Assembly: GCA_024103005.1 (NCBI GenBank) | Contig: JAGFJA010000018.1 | Span: forward strand, 62,001 to 126,000 | Origin: Saprospiraceae bacterium | GTDB taxonomy: Bacteria; Bacteroidota; Bacteroidia; Chitinophagales; Saprospiraceae | Length of the DNA stretch: 64,000 nt | Direction: 5' to 3' | Shown here: piece after piece, positions 44,801 to 52,957 of the stretch | Position numbering within the stretch: position 1 is the stretch's first letter | How the letters are laid out: the number at the start of each line of letters is the position of its first letter | Position numbers and translations under genes: made by a program | Notes under the pieces: generated by a model | What the model was told of the DNA's origin: nothing | Databases searched by the model: none | What the model saw: only the letters and a program-made list of their open reading frames with translations

Positions 44801-46237
44801 GGCTACGGCGAGGACCTGGTCAGGCCTCAGCCCCACGTTGACAGAAATGAAGCCCAATTTTGAATTATAGGTATAGTCTATATCTTTTCTAAGCTTCCTT
44901 GCTCTGACTTTTTCAAAGTCTTTGGTCTGAACCATGTTGAAGGGAGCGGATTCGAGTGTGCTTACGACTCTGCTAAGGGGTCGTGTGTTGACTGAATCAG
45001 TAATTGCCAGTTGTTTATACAAGCCATTGGCGTCATTGTTTGGCAGTTCGACGGTACCTGTATAGTCCGGATGTCTGACGGTCAGAGTATCATTAAACAG
45101 TGGATTGTATGTAGTAAGGTTTTTCCATTCACCCAAGTCTGCCAGGGCGACGATATCACGTACATCTTCGGTTTCCTGACGGTCATTGGTAACCCATACT
45201 TCTATATCGGTGATGTCGAAGAAAGAGTTGATTTGAGGCATGGTACGAAGAGAGAAATTAAACACGGATCTGTTGTAGTGAGACAAGAGAAAGTGCTTGT
45301 TTTCATCATATTGGTCGATGGGTACAGAAAATGTCTGTAACTGGCTTCCACCCTGGAGTTGCAGATTTTTGCGTTCTGATTTTTGTTGTGATATCAGACC
45401 TGTAAGTTTCAGGTGCCCAAACTGCAGGTCGGCTTTTATACCGAAAAGTGCCTGGCTTCCTTGTATGAGTGAACTTCTCAGAGGAAGAGACACGTTACCG
45501 GCTTCAATATTTTTGAGGATATCGTCTTCATTACCCTTTGCGCCGTCAAATTTTATTTTTATAAATTGGTCAAAATCGAGGGTAGATTGGGTGTTGTAGT
45601 TGGCATTAATGCTTAATTTCTCACCGACCTTACCGGCTATACTGAGGTTGATGGTAGGCTGGAAGACAAATGTTGTGTATTTTCGTTGTCTTTCAGTAGC
45701 TGTCGGGTTAAAAGTGTGGTTGGCTGCCAGACCGAGGTCGATATCGACACTACCTGATGGTTTGATGTCTATGACGTCACTCCCGAAGAGTCTGGTTATG
45801 ATGGATGTGCTTGTTTTGTATCCTTCCAAGGGGTCTTTAGCCTTGCCGGAGCCGCTTCCATCGGAGATTCCGGCTAATTTGGCGAAATAGGATGATTCTT
45901 GCTCCTTGGCTTTTTCTTTAAGATATTCCGTAAAGGTAAGATTGGTAGGGGCTTCCAGATAATCATTTCCCAGATTGTTGGAGAAAATATATGAATTTGA
46001 CTCAGGATCAAAGGAGTATCCCTGTTGAATATCAGGTGGAAGTTTTAACTGGATGGGGTCATTGGTATCACGCGGGTACAATGGTTTAATCGGAATCACG
46101 GTATCCGTTTTTTCTGCCTGATTTTGCTCAGGAAGGTAAAAGAAACCGTTCTTATGAATCAAATTACCGGCGGTAAGGGCACATATACCGATAGAAATTA
46201 ATATCAGCGGACTAAATTTGTTGATTTTAAAATTCAT
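38873..46237 (-). CDS. sprA: SprA (Sov) outer-membrane translocon of the type IX secretion system
   Basis: At 2454 residues it matches the giant SprA/Sov family (about 2400). It begins with a signal-like helix, then repeated SprA N-terminal blocks (SGSVDIDLGLAANHTFNPT, FQPTINLSIAGKVGEKL, then LQFGHLKLTGLISQQ). A very long beta-barrel region ends GGITFRFLLN. SprA forms the 36-strand barrel through which T9SS cargo crosses the outer membrane and is needed for gliding in Flavobacterium. An unusually Lys/Arg/Glu/Ser-rich insertion lies near residues 1905-1980 (nucleotides about 40300-40530). It precedes nothing in its own operon and is followed by a strong terminator; ruvA lies upstream on the same strand. 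The lectin and metzincin in this window are likely cargo. Confidence 0.95.
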   Translation of the reverse strand: MNFKINKFSPLILISIGICALTAGNLIHKNGFFYLPEQNQAEKTDTVIPIKPLYPRDTNDPIQLKLPPDIQQGYSFDPESNSYIFSNNLGNDYLEAPTNLTFTEYLKEKAKEQESSYFAKLAGISDGSGSGKAKDPLEGYKTSTSIITRLFGSDVIDIKPSGSVDIDLGLAANHTFNPTATERQRKYTTFVFQPTINLSIAGKVGEKLSINANYNTQSTLDFDQFIKIKFDGAKGNEDDILKNIEAGNVSLPLRSSLIQGSQALFGIKADLQFGHLKLTGLISQQKSERKNLQLQGGSQLQTFSVPIDQYDENKHFLLSHYNRSVFNFSLRTMPQINSFFDITDIEVWVTNDRQETEDVRDIVALADLGEWKNLTTYNPLFNDTLTVRHPDYTGTVELPNNDANGLYKQLAITDSVNTRPLSRVVSTLESAPFNMVQTKDFEKVRARKLRKDIDYTYNSKLGFISVNVGLRPDQVLAVAYRYRYNDKIYQVGEFSHDAPVDPNEPNVLFVKLLKATTQKTNVPLWNLMMKNVYSVGAYQTNALDFRLDIFYEDPGYGQKRFLPDTDLKGQPLLRVFNLDNLNTTGDPQPDGVFDFVEGITINSRTGRIMFPVLEPFGADLAKKINNPVLAERYTYPDLYTKTITQAREYPEKNRFTLKGSYKSTVSSEISLGAFNVPQGSVRVTAGGTQLIEGQDYTIDYSAGKVTIINDAYLTSGVPVNVSFEDNALFSFQQKSMMGLRADYALNKNLNLGATFMRLSERPYTQKVNVGDDPLNNKIYGADLNFTKDADWLTRLVDKIPLIQTKEPSKINLTTEVAVIQPGHSKYINNLADEGGTAYIDDFEGSTSSFDLRTPTQDWFISSVPQNDNENNNPLFKEATLSNNLAYGANRARLNWFRAEVNALNSTDVNDPYTRFINITEVFKRRNNVVGINNGLYTFDVVYSPSERGPYNYELPEGYPGYSAGLTSAGQLKDPKTRWAGIQRAITNSDFEAQNYEFIEFYMLSPFEARPNGVQNTSSGKIYINLGNVSEDVLRDSRNFFENGLPGPKDENQKVFNSVWGKIPAVNQFINAFDNDLETRQAQDVGLDGLSTEEEKEHFAEYLNIINNSPLLSADAKAEINRDPSNDDFVHFRQFPDNAPILERYRYYNGQEGNSKPTETNSSLQSASTNYPDKEDINNDNSLNESEAYYQYEIPIEYDGQDGIKPNPFITDIIQGNGNDKWYRFKVPINQPTQTVGGLTDFRSIRFMRMYFTGFEQQTIMRFARMDLVRNQWRKYTRGITGAIDEPIIIQPPFSDLKFDLNAVNFEDNSAKIPINYVLPKGLRLERAVGAYQETFQNEQSLALNFCNLPEDTRIGIYKNTSLDMRRYKRLKMFVHAGPVSAEDEKIPDGDLSIFIRVGSDYTDNYYEYEIPLKMSDLDYLNSVKNDLLVYSEGVWLADNAFDFPLHLFTDLKEERNKVAGAGTYYSKNDPEKPNNTVTVKGNPNLGYVKGFMIGIRNKEGGIPRCAEIWVNELRMTGFDERGGMAAVSRLDLQLADLGTLTLSGAYSSLGWGGLDQRVQQRAIESNYQYDISTNLELSKFIPGKTGIKIPFYFQYTTNVKTPEYDPYDLDIKLRDKLDQYSGSERDSLREQAIDYQNITSYSFNNVRKERTNKAATPMPWDIENFSFTYGHSRTKRSDPIIARDQTDQYKGGFDYNFNIKPLYISPFAKAIKKDKYLKFITDFNFNPLPNTFSFNTQLNRMYSTKLYRFTDPFQSTWRTRNFLWDRNYSLSWDITKSLKFDFNAINTAVIDELNDRFVDSGLPDPSFNTRANRNEIWDNIKDLGRNKNYKHTFNINFNVPFKNFPMMEWISMRALYGGTYTWSAAAKNVDTLGNVIQNTQIRQLNADFSFDRLYSKSEYLKKIEKPGSGKSKSKNSKQRTSINNNKPVTDAKTADSDAKSKSDSTSTKLTKEERAKLKKEKEREKRKLAREERRKNRVPSLAERILIRPLLSIRKARLTYTENLNSTIPGYVPSTTALGMDQWSSPGFGYIAGWQPDDNYFERAIAPDNNWITQNIFQNQLVILGQNQNIDARVNLEPFNDFKIDLNASKTYQKTHTELFKVKAVGEDFGRYSGRDIGSYTTTYFTLNTFFDDLNSVFKRFEDNRTTISSRLGITPNPDDPGYTTGYGRIQQDVLVPAFLAAYSNTDPNKQDLDVFNTFPKINWQLTYNGLTKLDFFKKYFSSVNLTHAYKSTLSVNSFNTSPNYDESDPFKFNPITGNYYSRLEIPAVSITEGLSPLIRFDLKTKNDITFNIDYKKLRNLSLSFVDNLVNETKTADITVGGGYTLHNVKMPFMKEFQLKKSKKKKDQNKKDSGKTSSGPGPKGGKKVSENDLIIKLDISYRDDATVSHFIDQDLTRTSRGATTLRIAPNIEYQYNKNLTLRLFYDYNLTNPKTSQQFKTVSQRGGITFRFLLN

Positions 46238-46456
46238 ATAATATTGTCAACTTGCGATTATAGCAGGTATAAAATTATTTAAGTTTTTAGCTAAGATAGC
46301 GAAATACGATATTACTGTTTATAATAGCTTTTGGTTGGATGAATTTGATGTTAACAATCGGTTTTTATATAAATCGCTTTACACTAAACGAAAAAGCGAA
46401 AGATTTCTTTTGTTTTTTAAAAAATTAACACTTCTGCCGATAAAGTCCCTGATAAT

Positions 46457-47053
46457 TTATGATCCGGTAAGCAATTTCAGGGCAGTTTTTACCATTTGTT
46501 CAAGTGTATAGTCAACATCATCCTTAGACAGGGTATTCAGCGTTTTATCTACTGCATTTTTAGGGAATCCAAGTGCCTGAAGAGCTGAGCCTGCTTCTTC
46601 CCTGATAGAATTATCCTGATAGGTCGGGAAAGGAGAGGATGTGTTTTCGTTTACTTTATTCACCTTGTCTTTCAGATCGATAATAATCCTTTTGGCTGTT
46701 TTCGGACCTATTCCTTTCATAAGTACAAACATTCGTTCGTTTTCCTGAGCAATGGCCCTTATCACATCTCTTGCAGGCATAGACGAAAGGATGAGTCTTG
46801 CCGTACCGGCTCCTACTCCATTGACAGTAATAAGAAGCTGGAAGAGACTTCTTTCTTCTTCCGTGGCAAAACCATATAAGGTATGCGAGTCTTCTTTTAT
46901 AAGGAGGGTTGTCAGCAATTTAAAGTGATCTTTACCATCCAGGGCTGCATAAGTGTTAAGGCTAATATTTACATGGTAGCCAATACCGGCAGTTTCAATC
47001 AGAACATAAGTCGGAGTCAGGGTTGTTATTTTACCGTCGATATAAGCAATCAT
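46457..47053 (-). CDS. ruvA: Holliday junction DNA helicase subunit RuvA
   Basis: At 198 residues it has the normal RuvA length: an N-terminal OB fold (MIAYIDGKITTLTPTYVLIE, GIGYHVNIS), tandem helix-hairpin-helix motifs (LITVNGVGAGTARLILS and LMKGIGPKTAKRIIIDLKDK) and a C-terminal domain that contacts RuvB (EEAGSALQALGF). It binds Holliday junctions and loads RuvB for branch migration. It sits upstream of sprA on the same strand with a 219-base gap, a gene pair common in Bacteroidota. A minus-strand TACCTTTG lies at 47079-47086, 26 bases before the start, without a good -33 box. Confidence 0.96.
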   Translation of the reverse strand: MIAYIDGKITTLTPTYVLIETAGIGYHVNISLNTYAALDGKDHFKLLTTLLIKEDSHTLYGFATEEERSLFQLLITVNGVGAGTARLILSSMPARDVIRAIAQENERMFVLMKGIGPKTAKRIIIDLKDKVNKVNENTSSPFPTYQDNSIREEAGSALQALGFPKNAVDKTLNTLSKDDVDYTLEQMVKTALKLLTGS

Positions 47054-47156
47054 TGTAATTTACCTTATTTTCAGCGCGCAAAGGTAATTAAAAAATTCAA
47101 CCCGAATGATTTTATTCTTTGAATTTCAGACCTCAAGCAATTTAATGGAGAAGAAA

Positions 47157-48536
47157 TTAATGACTTATTTTGCTGACATCGACTTCTGAGTTTTTATCAT
47201 TTCTAAATAAAAGTGCAAAAAGTACGGCTACTATTAGCGCATATACGGCAAATGCGACCCAAATATCGTGCCAGTCTTTGATATACACTGTATTTGAGAG
47301 TGTCCCGTTTTGTATGGTAGTCCCGAAAGAGTCCTGAAGTGTCTTTATGAAGGTGGGATTATCGGGAGTCGTACCAAAGTTTTGTGCCAGTGTGGCTGCA
47401 TCTTTGAAGGATTTTGTAAAAAAACGGTCGATTGACCATCCCGCAATGAGGCTGCCCAATACGGCTCCAAATCCATTGGTCATCATCATAAACAGCCCTT
47501 GGACAGATGACCTGATTTTTGACTCGGTAGAGGTTTCTACAAACAAGGAACCGGAAATATTGAAAAAATCAAAGGCCATACCATAGACGACGCATGAAAG
47601 AATAATCATCCAAAGTCCGTCAGAAGGGTTGCCAAAAGCAAAGAGACCAAACCGGAACACCCACGCCAGCATACTGATCAGCATTACCTGTTTGATGCCA
47701 AACCGTTTCAAAAAGAATGGTATTGCAAGAATAAACAGAGTTTCTGAAACCTGTGAAATAGACATGATGATGGTGGAATAACGGACCACAATGGAGTCGG
47801 CATACTTTGGAAAAAATTTGAATTCATCCAAAAAAACATCACCATAGGCATTGGTGAGCTGCAACGCCGCTCCGAGCAGCATTGAGAAGATAAAAAATAA
47901 AGCTAAACGATAATCGGCAAATAGCTTGAAGGCATTGAGTCCCAGCTGGTGCGACAATGGAGCATCCTTATCAATCAGCCTTTGTGGCGGACACTTGGGG
48001 AGCGTCAATGCATAGAGACCAAGCATAACTGCTGCCACTCCTGCGATATAAAACTGGCCTGCCGAGGCTTTGAACCCACCCAAATTGGTAGCCCACATGG
48101 CAGCGATGAAGCCTACCGTGCCCCATACTCTGATTGGCGGGAAGTCCCTAACCACATCATAGTTGGCAGCTTTTAATATATTATAGGAAATAGAATTACA
48201 CAGGGCTATGGTCGGCATATAGAAACACATTGCCAACAGCATGGTATAAAAGAATTGGCTGGGCTGGACAGTATGAGGCAATATAAAAAGGACGACACCA
48301 TAAAGTATCTGAAGCCCTGCATAGAGCCGTTCGGCATTGATCCATCGGTCTGCAATGATACCGACGATGGTAGGCATAAATATGGAAGCAATCCCCATGG
48401 TGCCGAAAACAGCCCCAAATTCAGTTCCATCCCATCTTTTGGTTCCGAACCAAAAATTGGCCATTGTAATCAACCAGGCGCCCCAAACAAAAAATTGCAT
48501 GAAGCTCAGTATTGTCAATTTTCCTTTTACATTCAC
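47157..48536 (-). CDS. Nucleoside:proton symporter, NupG/XapB-type major facilitator
   Basis: The 459-residue protein has about 12 predicted helices. The first (LTILSFMQFFVWGAWLITM) and the following FGTMGIASIFMPTIVGIIADRW are typical of the nucleoside:H+ symporter branch (NupG, XapB). The C-terminal half has FFLKRFGIKQVMLISMLAWVFRFGLFAFG-like blocks and a roughly 55-residue loop between the last helices. It would import nucleosides across the inner membrane. It is monocistronic. A 13-bp inverted repeat covers the start region (48538-48568) and may be a control element. Confidence 0.85.
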   Translation of the reverse strand: MNVKGKLTILSFMQFFVWGAWLITMANFWFGTKRWDGTEFGAVFGTMGIASIFMPTIVGIIADRWINAERLYAGLQILYGVVLFILPHTVQPSQFFYTMLLAMCFYMPTIALCNSISYNILKAANYDVVRDFPPIRVWGTVGFIAAMWATNLGGFKASAGQFYIAGVAAVMLGLYALTLPKCPPQRLIDKDAPLSHQLGLNAFKLFADYRLALFFIFSMLLGAALQLTNAYGDVFLDEFKFFPKYADSIVVRYSTIIMSISQVSETLFILAIPFFLKRFGIKQVMLISMLAWVFRFGLFAFGNPSDGLWMIILSCVVYGMAFDFFNISGSLFVETSTESKIRSSVQGLFMMMTNGFGAVLGSLIAGWSIDRFFTKSFKDAATLAQNFGTTPDNPTFIKTLQDSFGTTIQNGTLSNTVYIKDWHDIWVAFAVYALIVAVLFALLFRNDKNSEVDVSKISH

Positions 48537-48537
48537 C

Positions 48538-48568
48538 TTGTATCTCGATTATTTTAATTGAGATACAA
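48538..48568. promoter_or_regulatory. Inverted repeat just upstream of the nucleoside transporter
   Basis: Arms 48538-48550 and 48556-48568 pair over 13 positions (one G-T) around a 5-base loop. The outer nine bases are perfect (TTGTATCTC / GAGATACAA). It starts two bases upstream of the transporter ATG, so it could be a repressor operator or an RNA hairpin that hides the ribosome site. Confidence 0.5.
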
Positions 48569-48718
48569 ATTAAATGAAAAAATATTAATCTGTATAGGTT
48601 TGTATCAACAACCTTTTCCATTGCAAGTATAAATATTGCAATGATTAGTGGAGGGTAGATTAAATAATGGGTATTGGTACAAAGTCTAAATGGTAAAAAG
48701 TTAAACAGGATATGAAAC

Positions 48719-49665
48719 CTATTGTGGCATTTTCCCGTGCTGATTTAAAATTTCTACCACCTCTTTTTCTTTCAACTGAGTTATATTGCTAAGCATGGAG
48801 ATATCCAGACCTTTTTCAAAGCCATTGAGGATGACTTCTATTTTTCCTTCTATTTTTCCTTCTATTTTTCCTTCTTTAATCCCTTCTTTAATCCCTTCTT
48901 TTCTTCCTTGTTCTATCAACTGATCATAGGCTGTCATAATATCATTTTTTATTTCTGATGAAATGTTTTTCATGGCTTCAATGACTATAGATGGTGCTTG
49001 TGATACCTTAATGATGTAAACAGCAAACATGATGATAAAGTTTCTGTCGGTATCGCTTTTAGAAAGCAGGTCGAATATTCTTTTGAGCTCTTCCGCTATC
49101 CTGAATGGGTCGAACCTTCTTTTTTGAGTCAATAAGGCTGCTGCCAATGCTCCCAAACGCAGTGTCACGATAGCTTCATCCGACAAGGATTTGAGGGCGA
49201 TGAATAGGTGCTTCAGTTCCGGAATATATACTGCCAAAGCTTCGGGTAATCCGGCAAACAGATCGATAATGGGAGGAACCTGCCACTTTTTCCTTCCCTG
49301 ATAATAGATAATCGGAATGATGGGCCTCAAAGGCTTCTTTTTGTGCCGACACTTGTCCAGTGAGCAAACATATAGTGTCCGACCTGTATGAGTGTGTATC
49401 GGTCAGGTGATGACTTGTGCTCAAACAACAAGACAAGATCAATAGGCTTATCTGTAGCGGTCTTGACTTCAAACACAATGTCGGAGAGGTATTCGCTCAG
49501 ATCGCTTCCGATGTAAGACTCCTTGGATACCTTTAGAGAAGCGAGATTGAGTTCATTGCGAACCTGTTCCGGCAGGAATTTTTCAAAGAAAGCCATGGCC
49601 CGCTCTGTGTCAGAAAAGGTCTCTCTTACAAATTTGTCGTGAGGATTGGTGATTTTGTCATCCAT
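48719..49665 (-). pseudogene. Rpn-family PD-(D/E)XK nuclease (YhgA/transposase_31 type), frameshifted
   Basis: Two overlapping minus-strand frames (49327-49665 and 48719-49330) together make one Rpn-type protein of about 316 residues. The first carries the N-terminus (DKFVRETFSD) and the PD-(D/E)XK motif (SDIVFEVK, then LLFEHKS) and runs to HYMFAHWT. The second continues with RPIIPIIYYQGRKKW and the helical C-terminal half. The join suggests loss of one A in the ACAAG near 49358; restoring it would give HWTKCRHKKKPLRPIIP. The second frame has no ATG at its head, only TTG. The tail has six four-residue repeats (GIKE, GKIE) typical of Rpn proteins. It may be a true pseudogene, a phase-variable or recoded gene, or an assembly error. 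Rpn proteins are DNases with recombination or anti-phage roles. Confidence 0.75.
48836..48907 (-). repeat. 12-bp tandem repeat within the Rpn gene
   Basis: Six 12-base units: three identical (48836-48871), two identical (48872-48895) and one variant (48896-48907). On the minus strand they encode repeats of GRKE, GIKE and GKIE. Units are a multiple of three, so copy-number change would alter protein length without frameshift. Confidence 0.9.
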
Positions 49666-50228
49666 GGGTGATTGAATTACGTTTGTGCCAAAGATAACAT
49701 TATTTACAATGCGGCGTATGGATTATTTCAAAAAAAGGAGGGATGGTAGTTGAAATTATTTGCCCGAATAGATTAAGTTTCAATCTACCATAAAAAATCT
49801 GCCGGGTGGCTTGTACACATAATTTACAAAATGTTTATAACTTTAGTATTTTAATCATCCCTACTGTTGATTTCTTTTCCTCGTATTAAATCCTTCATGT
49901 GAAATTGTTCTAAAGCTTTGAATGAATCAAAAATACTGGTTTTTTATTTTTGAAACAGATAATTTATGTGCGTCCGGATTGGATTTGGCGTAAAAATAAA
50001 AAGGTGTCCCAAAAAGTTGAGAAATCCATCGTTGTTTTCAAATTTTGACACTGGTCATGTATTTTAATACATTCCTTGCGCCTCATTTTTAACGCCTTGT
50101 ATTTCATCCTCTTTGGAGAACCTTCAAAATTTGCAGTATAATTAATCTTCCCTGATAGCCTCCTGAGGGCAATAAAATCAATTTTTCCTCATTTATGAGC
50201 TCTTTTAAGCCGGAAGTTTCGGCCGGAA
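49666..50228. other. 563-base intergenic stretch, possibly containing decayed mobile-element DNA
   Basis: No supported gene lies here. A minus-strand TATCTTTG at 49689-49696 may be the Rpn promoter. From about 50189 down to 49967 the minus strand stays open for about 70 codons (basic, Lys-rich, with FEGSPKRMKYKALK), with an internal ATG but no family that I recognise. The nearby AAGGTGTCCCAAAAAG at 50001 looks like the type of end found on some insertion sequences, without a matching partner end. This may be a remnant of a transposon; the evidence is weak. Confidence 0.3.
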
Positions 50229-50795
50229 TCAGAATTTCAGACCAACAGAAAGACTCAACATGGAAGGCTTACTTCCTACCTGTGTGGCATATAAGTCGGT
50301 AAGCCCCAGTTCATAATTGGCATCCACTGAAAATAGGAGAATATCTATCCCGGCACCGAAGTTGGCACCATAGCTCCAGGTATTGAAGTCGGCCATTGAC
50401 ATGTCGCCTCCTTCCTTGACAGCCAGGATCTTACTGGCAGCTCCCCCGCCATGGATCCTTAATTTGAAGATCCCCGTATTGACCAGTTTATATCCAACGT
50501 TGACCGGAATCTTGATAAAAGAAGCCTTGCCGGTTTTGATATTTTTTAGATCTTCGATACTCGCAATAGAGGTTCCTGTATTTACGTAGTAAACCCCCGG
50601 TTGGAAATAGAACCGCCTTCCGAGCCGGAGGTCAACCCCAGCTTGCCATCCCTTTTCTGCTCCGGTAAGATCAAGACCCTGAGGTCTTTCGCCTACCCAT
50701 AAATAGTTGACTCCTACTTTAGGGCTAATGGTAAATTGGGCTTTGCTCATAAAAGGGATGCATAATAAGCAACAAAAAACAACCAATCTGTTCAT
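50229..50795 (-). CDS. Small outer-membrane beta-barrel protein (PorT-like)
   Basis: The 188-residue protein has a signal peptide ending at SKAQ (residue 19) and a barrel pattern: FTISPKVGVNYLWVG, WQAGVDLRLGRRFYFQPGVYYV, KIPVNVGYKLV, LRIHGGGAASKIL, FGAGIDILLFSVDANYELGL, and a closing strand MLSLSVGLKF. This is the outer-membrane barrel family abundant in Bacteroidota. It is transcribed away from the TMTC-like gene with a shared 173-base upstream region, and no operon partner is evident. The role is unknown. Confidence 0.75.
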   Translation of the reverse strand: MNRLVVFCCLLCIPFMSKAQFTISPKVGVNYLWVGERPQGLDLTGAEKGWQAGVDLRLGRRFYFQPGVYYVNTGTSIASIEDLKNIKTGKASFIKIPVNVGYKLVNTGIFKLRIHGGGAASKILAVKEGGDMSMADFNTWSYGANFGAGIDILLFSVDANYELGLTDLYATQVGSKPSMLSLSVGLKF

Positions 50796-50894
50796 GATCT
50801 TTGATTTTAGTAATTAAACGATGAATTCAAAATGCAGAGTAGAACTTTTATTTCTCAACTCTATTCTTTATTTAAGCGGTTGCATCTGAAATAT

Positions 50895-50902
50895 TATTTT
50901 TG
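50895..50902 (+). promoter_or_regulatory. Putative -7 box for the TMTC-like gene
   Basis: TATTTTTG matches TAnnTTTG and lies about 66 bases before the ATG at 50969. The nearest upstream TTG (50880-50882) is only 12 bases away, too close for a normal -33 box. Confidence 0.3.
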
Positions 50903-50968
50903 TATTTCGACTTATTTGGCAATATTTAAGCTTTAATTAAGATTATTAGACCTTTTTTCTTCTTTTAA

Positions 50969-52957
50969 ATGGCAAAATTTAACAATCCCCAATCGCAATC
51001 TTCTTCAAAGAAACTTCCTTTGGCAGGGAACGCAGCAGACCGGCCGGAGTTGAAAAAACTGCAGATATTATTGCCTGTCGTGATCGGTTTAATTTCTGTT
51101 ATTTATTATTTTAACAGTCTGGGGGGCAACTATGTGATGGATGACGCCATAGTCATTTCTGAGAATCAATATACTATGCAGGGCATCAAGGGCTGGAAAG
51201 GAATCTTTGGTCATGATACCTTCTATGGATTTTTCAAAGAAGCCGGCAAAGATCACCTTGTAGCAGGAGGACGATACAGGCCACTTTCTCTGGCGATGTT
51301 TGCTTTGGAAGGACAGATTTTTGGTTTTAATCCTTTTGTTTTCCACTTATTTAATATATTATATTATGCTTTGACCTGTATCATCCTGTTTTTTATCCTC
51401 CAACGTATCTTACAAAGGAAATTGGACGATAACAGTGCCTTGATTGTAGCTTTTTTCAGTGCCTTGATTTTTGCCGTTCATCCCATCCATACTGAAGTGG
51501 TAGCAAACATTAAGGGTCGGGATGAAATCTTAGCCTGTCTCTTTGGACTCTCCGGGATGTGGACGTATTTACTTTCCCTCAGGAAAAGAAGTATTATGTA
51601 TGCGGTGATTGCTGCATTTTTCTGGCTTTTGGCTATCCTGTCCAAAGAAAATGGTATTGTTTTTGTCGCCTTGTCGCCACTGGCAGTTTGGTGTTTTGAT
51701 GAAACTTCCTTCAAAAGCCTCTTCAGGTCACTGCTGCCCTCCTTTGTAATGTTGGTAATCTATTTTATCATTCGCCAAAGTATATTAGGTACAGATCCCA
51801 AAGCAGGTCCGGTGATGGAGCTTATGAATAACCCATTCCTGTACTGGCATACCAATGGTTATCTTCCCGTATCCCTTTCTGTTAAGTTGGCTACAATTGC
51901 TGTGACCATGCTAAAATACCTTAGTCTGATGGTTTTCCCCCATCCGCTCACAAGTGATTATTATCCCCGACAGATCGCCCTGGCCGATTGGACGACAGGT
52001 GCGGCTATTTTGGGGACTTTAATTTACCTGGTTGCCATCATATTTTGTATAATAAGATTGAAAAAGAAGGAGGTTGTGACTTTTGGGATATTATTCTACC
52101 TCATAGCTCTTTTTCCTATGTCAAATATTCCTTTCTCAGTGGGTACCTTGATGTCAGAACGTTTTTTATTTATCCCATCAATTGGTATTATATTGATTAT
52201 CAGTTGGTTGATAAACAAATATATTGTTAAGGGAAGTTTAAATTATCGGATTAATCTCATATTGGTAGCGATAATATTAATTTTGGGCGTTAAAACTATT
52301 GCTCGCAATAAAGATTGGAGCAATAATTTTACCCTGTTTACGACAGATGTCAAAGTTTCGGACAAAAGTGCCAAAATGCTGAATGCTGCCGGCGGAGCGT
52401 TGTTGGATAGCTGTACAAAAGTCTCCGATCCGGAGATAAAACAACAAATGGTGGATCAGGCTCAGACTTATTTGCTGGAAGCAGTAAATATACATCCGTC
52501 GTACGCCAATGCTTATTTACTGTTGGGTAATTCATATATCTATAAGCAGGAATACGATAAGGCACTGGCCAATTATGAGCTGTCCCTTAAATATAATCCC
52601 GGATTTAAAGATGTCCGGATGAATATGGCTAAAGTGTATAAAGAATTAGGAAGAAAGGCAGGTGAAGAAGAGAGGAATTTACCCAAGGCTAAACTACTGT
52701 TACAAAAGTCACTGGACCTGAATCCTAAAGATCCGGAGACCAACAGATTGATGGGTGTCGCTACAGGTATATCGGGCCAAGCTAAGGAAGCGTTGAAATA
52801 CTTTATTGCAGCGCTGGATGCAAAACCCGGAGATGCCTTTTATATGTTTGACCTAGGAAGTGCATATGCCAACGCAGGGGACATGGAAAAAGCCAATTAT
52901 TACCACTCGGAAGCGATTAAAAAAGATCCTTCGCTTCAGAAAAGAATGAATAAGTGA
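50969..52957 (+). CDS. TMTC-like polytopic membrane protein with C-terminal TPR repeats
   Basis: The 662-residue protein has about 10-11 membrane helices in residues 35-450 and TPR repeats in about 475-655 (ANAYLLLGNSYIYKQEYDKAL, FYMFDLGSAYANAGDMEKA). The membrane part carries an Asp pair after the first helix (MDDAIVI), the AVHPIHTEVVANIKGRDE block and SKENG. These are signatures shared with TMTC proteins and related GT-C fold mannosyltransferases (DUF1736 type). In animals TMTCs transfer mannose from dolichol-phosphate to cadherins; a glycosyltransferase role using a polyprenyl-linked sugar is plausible here but unproven. It overlaps the GH3 fusion gene by four bases (GTGA), so both belong to one operon. 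Confidence 0.8.
   Translation: MAKFNNPQSQSSSKKLPLAGNAADRPELKKLQILLPVVIGLISVIYYFNSLGGNYVMDDAIVISENQYTMQGIKGWKGIFGHDTFYGFFKEAGKDHLVAGGRYRPLSLAMFALEGQIFGFNPFVFHLFNILYYALTCIILFFILQRILQRKLDDNSALIVAFFSALIFAVHPIHTEVVANIKGRDEILACLFGLSGMWTYLLSLRKRSIMYAVIAAFFWLLAILSKENGIVFVALSPLAVWCFDETSFKSLFRSLLPSFVMLVIYFIIRQSILGTDPKAGPVMELMNNPFLYWHTNGYLPVSLSVKLATIAVTMLKYLSLMVFPHPLTSDYYPRQIALADWTTGAAILGTLIYLVAIIFCIIRLKKKEVVTFGILFYLIALFPMSNIPFSVGTLMSERFLFIPSIGIILIISWLINKYIVKGSLNYRINLILVAIILILGVKTIARNKDWSNNFTLFTTDVKVSDKSAKMLNAAGGALLDSCTKVSDPEIKQQMVDQAQTYLLEAVNIHPSYANAYLLLGNSYIYKQEYDKALANYELSLKYNPGFKDVRMNMAKVYKELGRKAGEEERNLPKAKLLLQKSLDLNPKDPETNRLMGVATGISGQAKEALKYFIAALDAKPGDAFYMFDLGSAYANAGDMEKANYYHSEAIKKDPSLQKRMNK

Noticed and set aside
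48836..48907. 12-bp repeats considered as a CRISPR-like array
   Set aside because: The units are contiguous with no spacers and encode a GKIE/GIKE protein repeat.
49967..50225. Possible transposase C-terminus on the minus strand
   Set aside because: Only about 70 codons stay open after an in-frame stop, and I could not match them to a transposase family; no paired terminal repeats were found.
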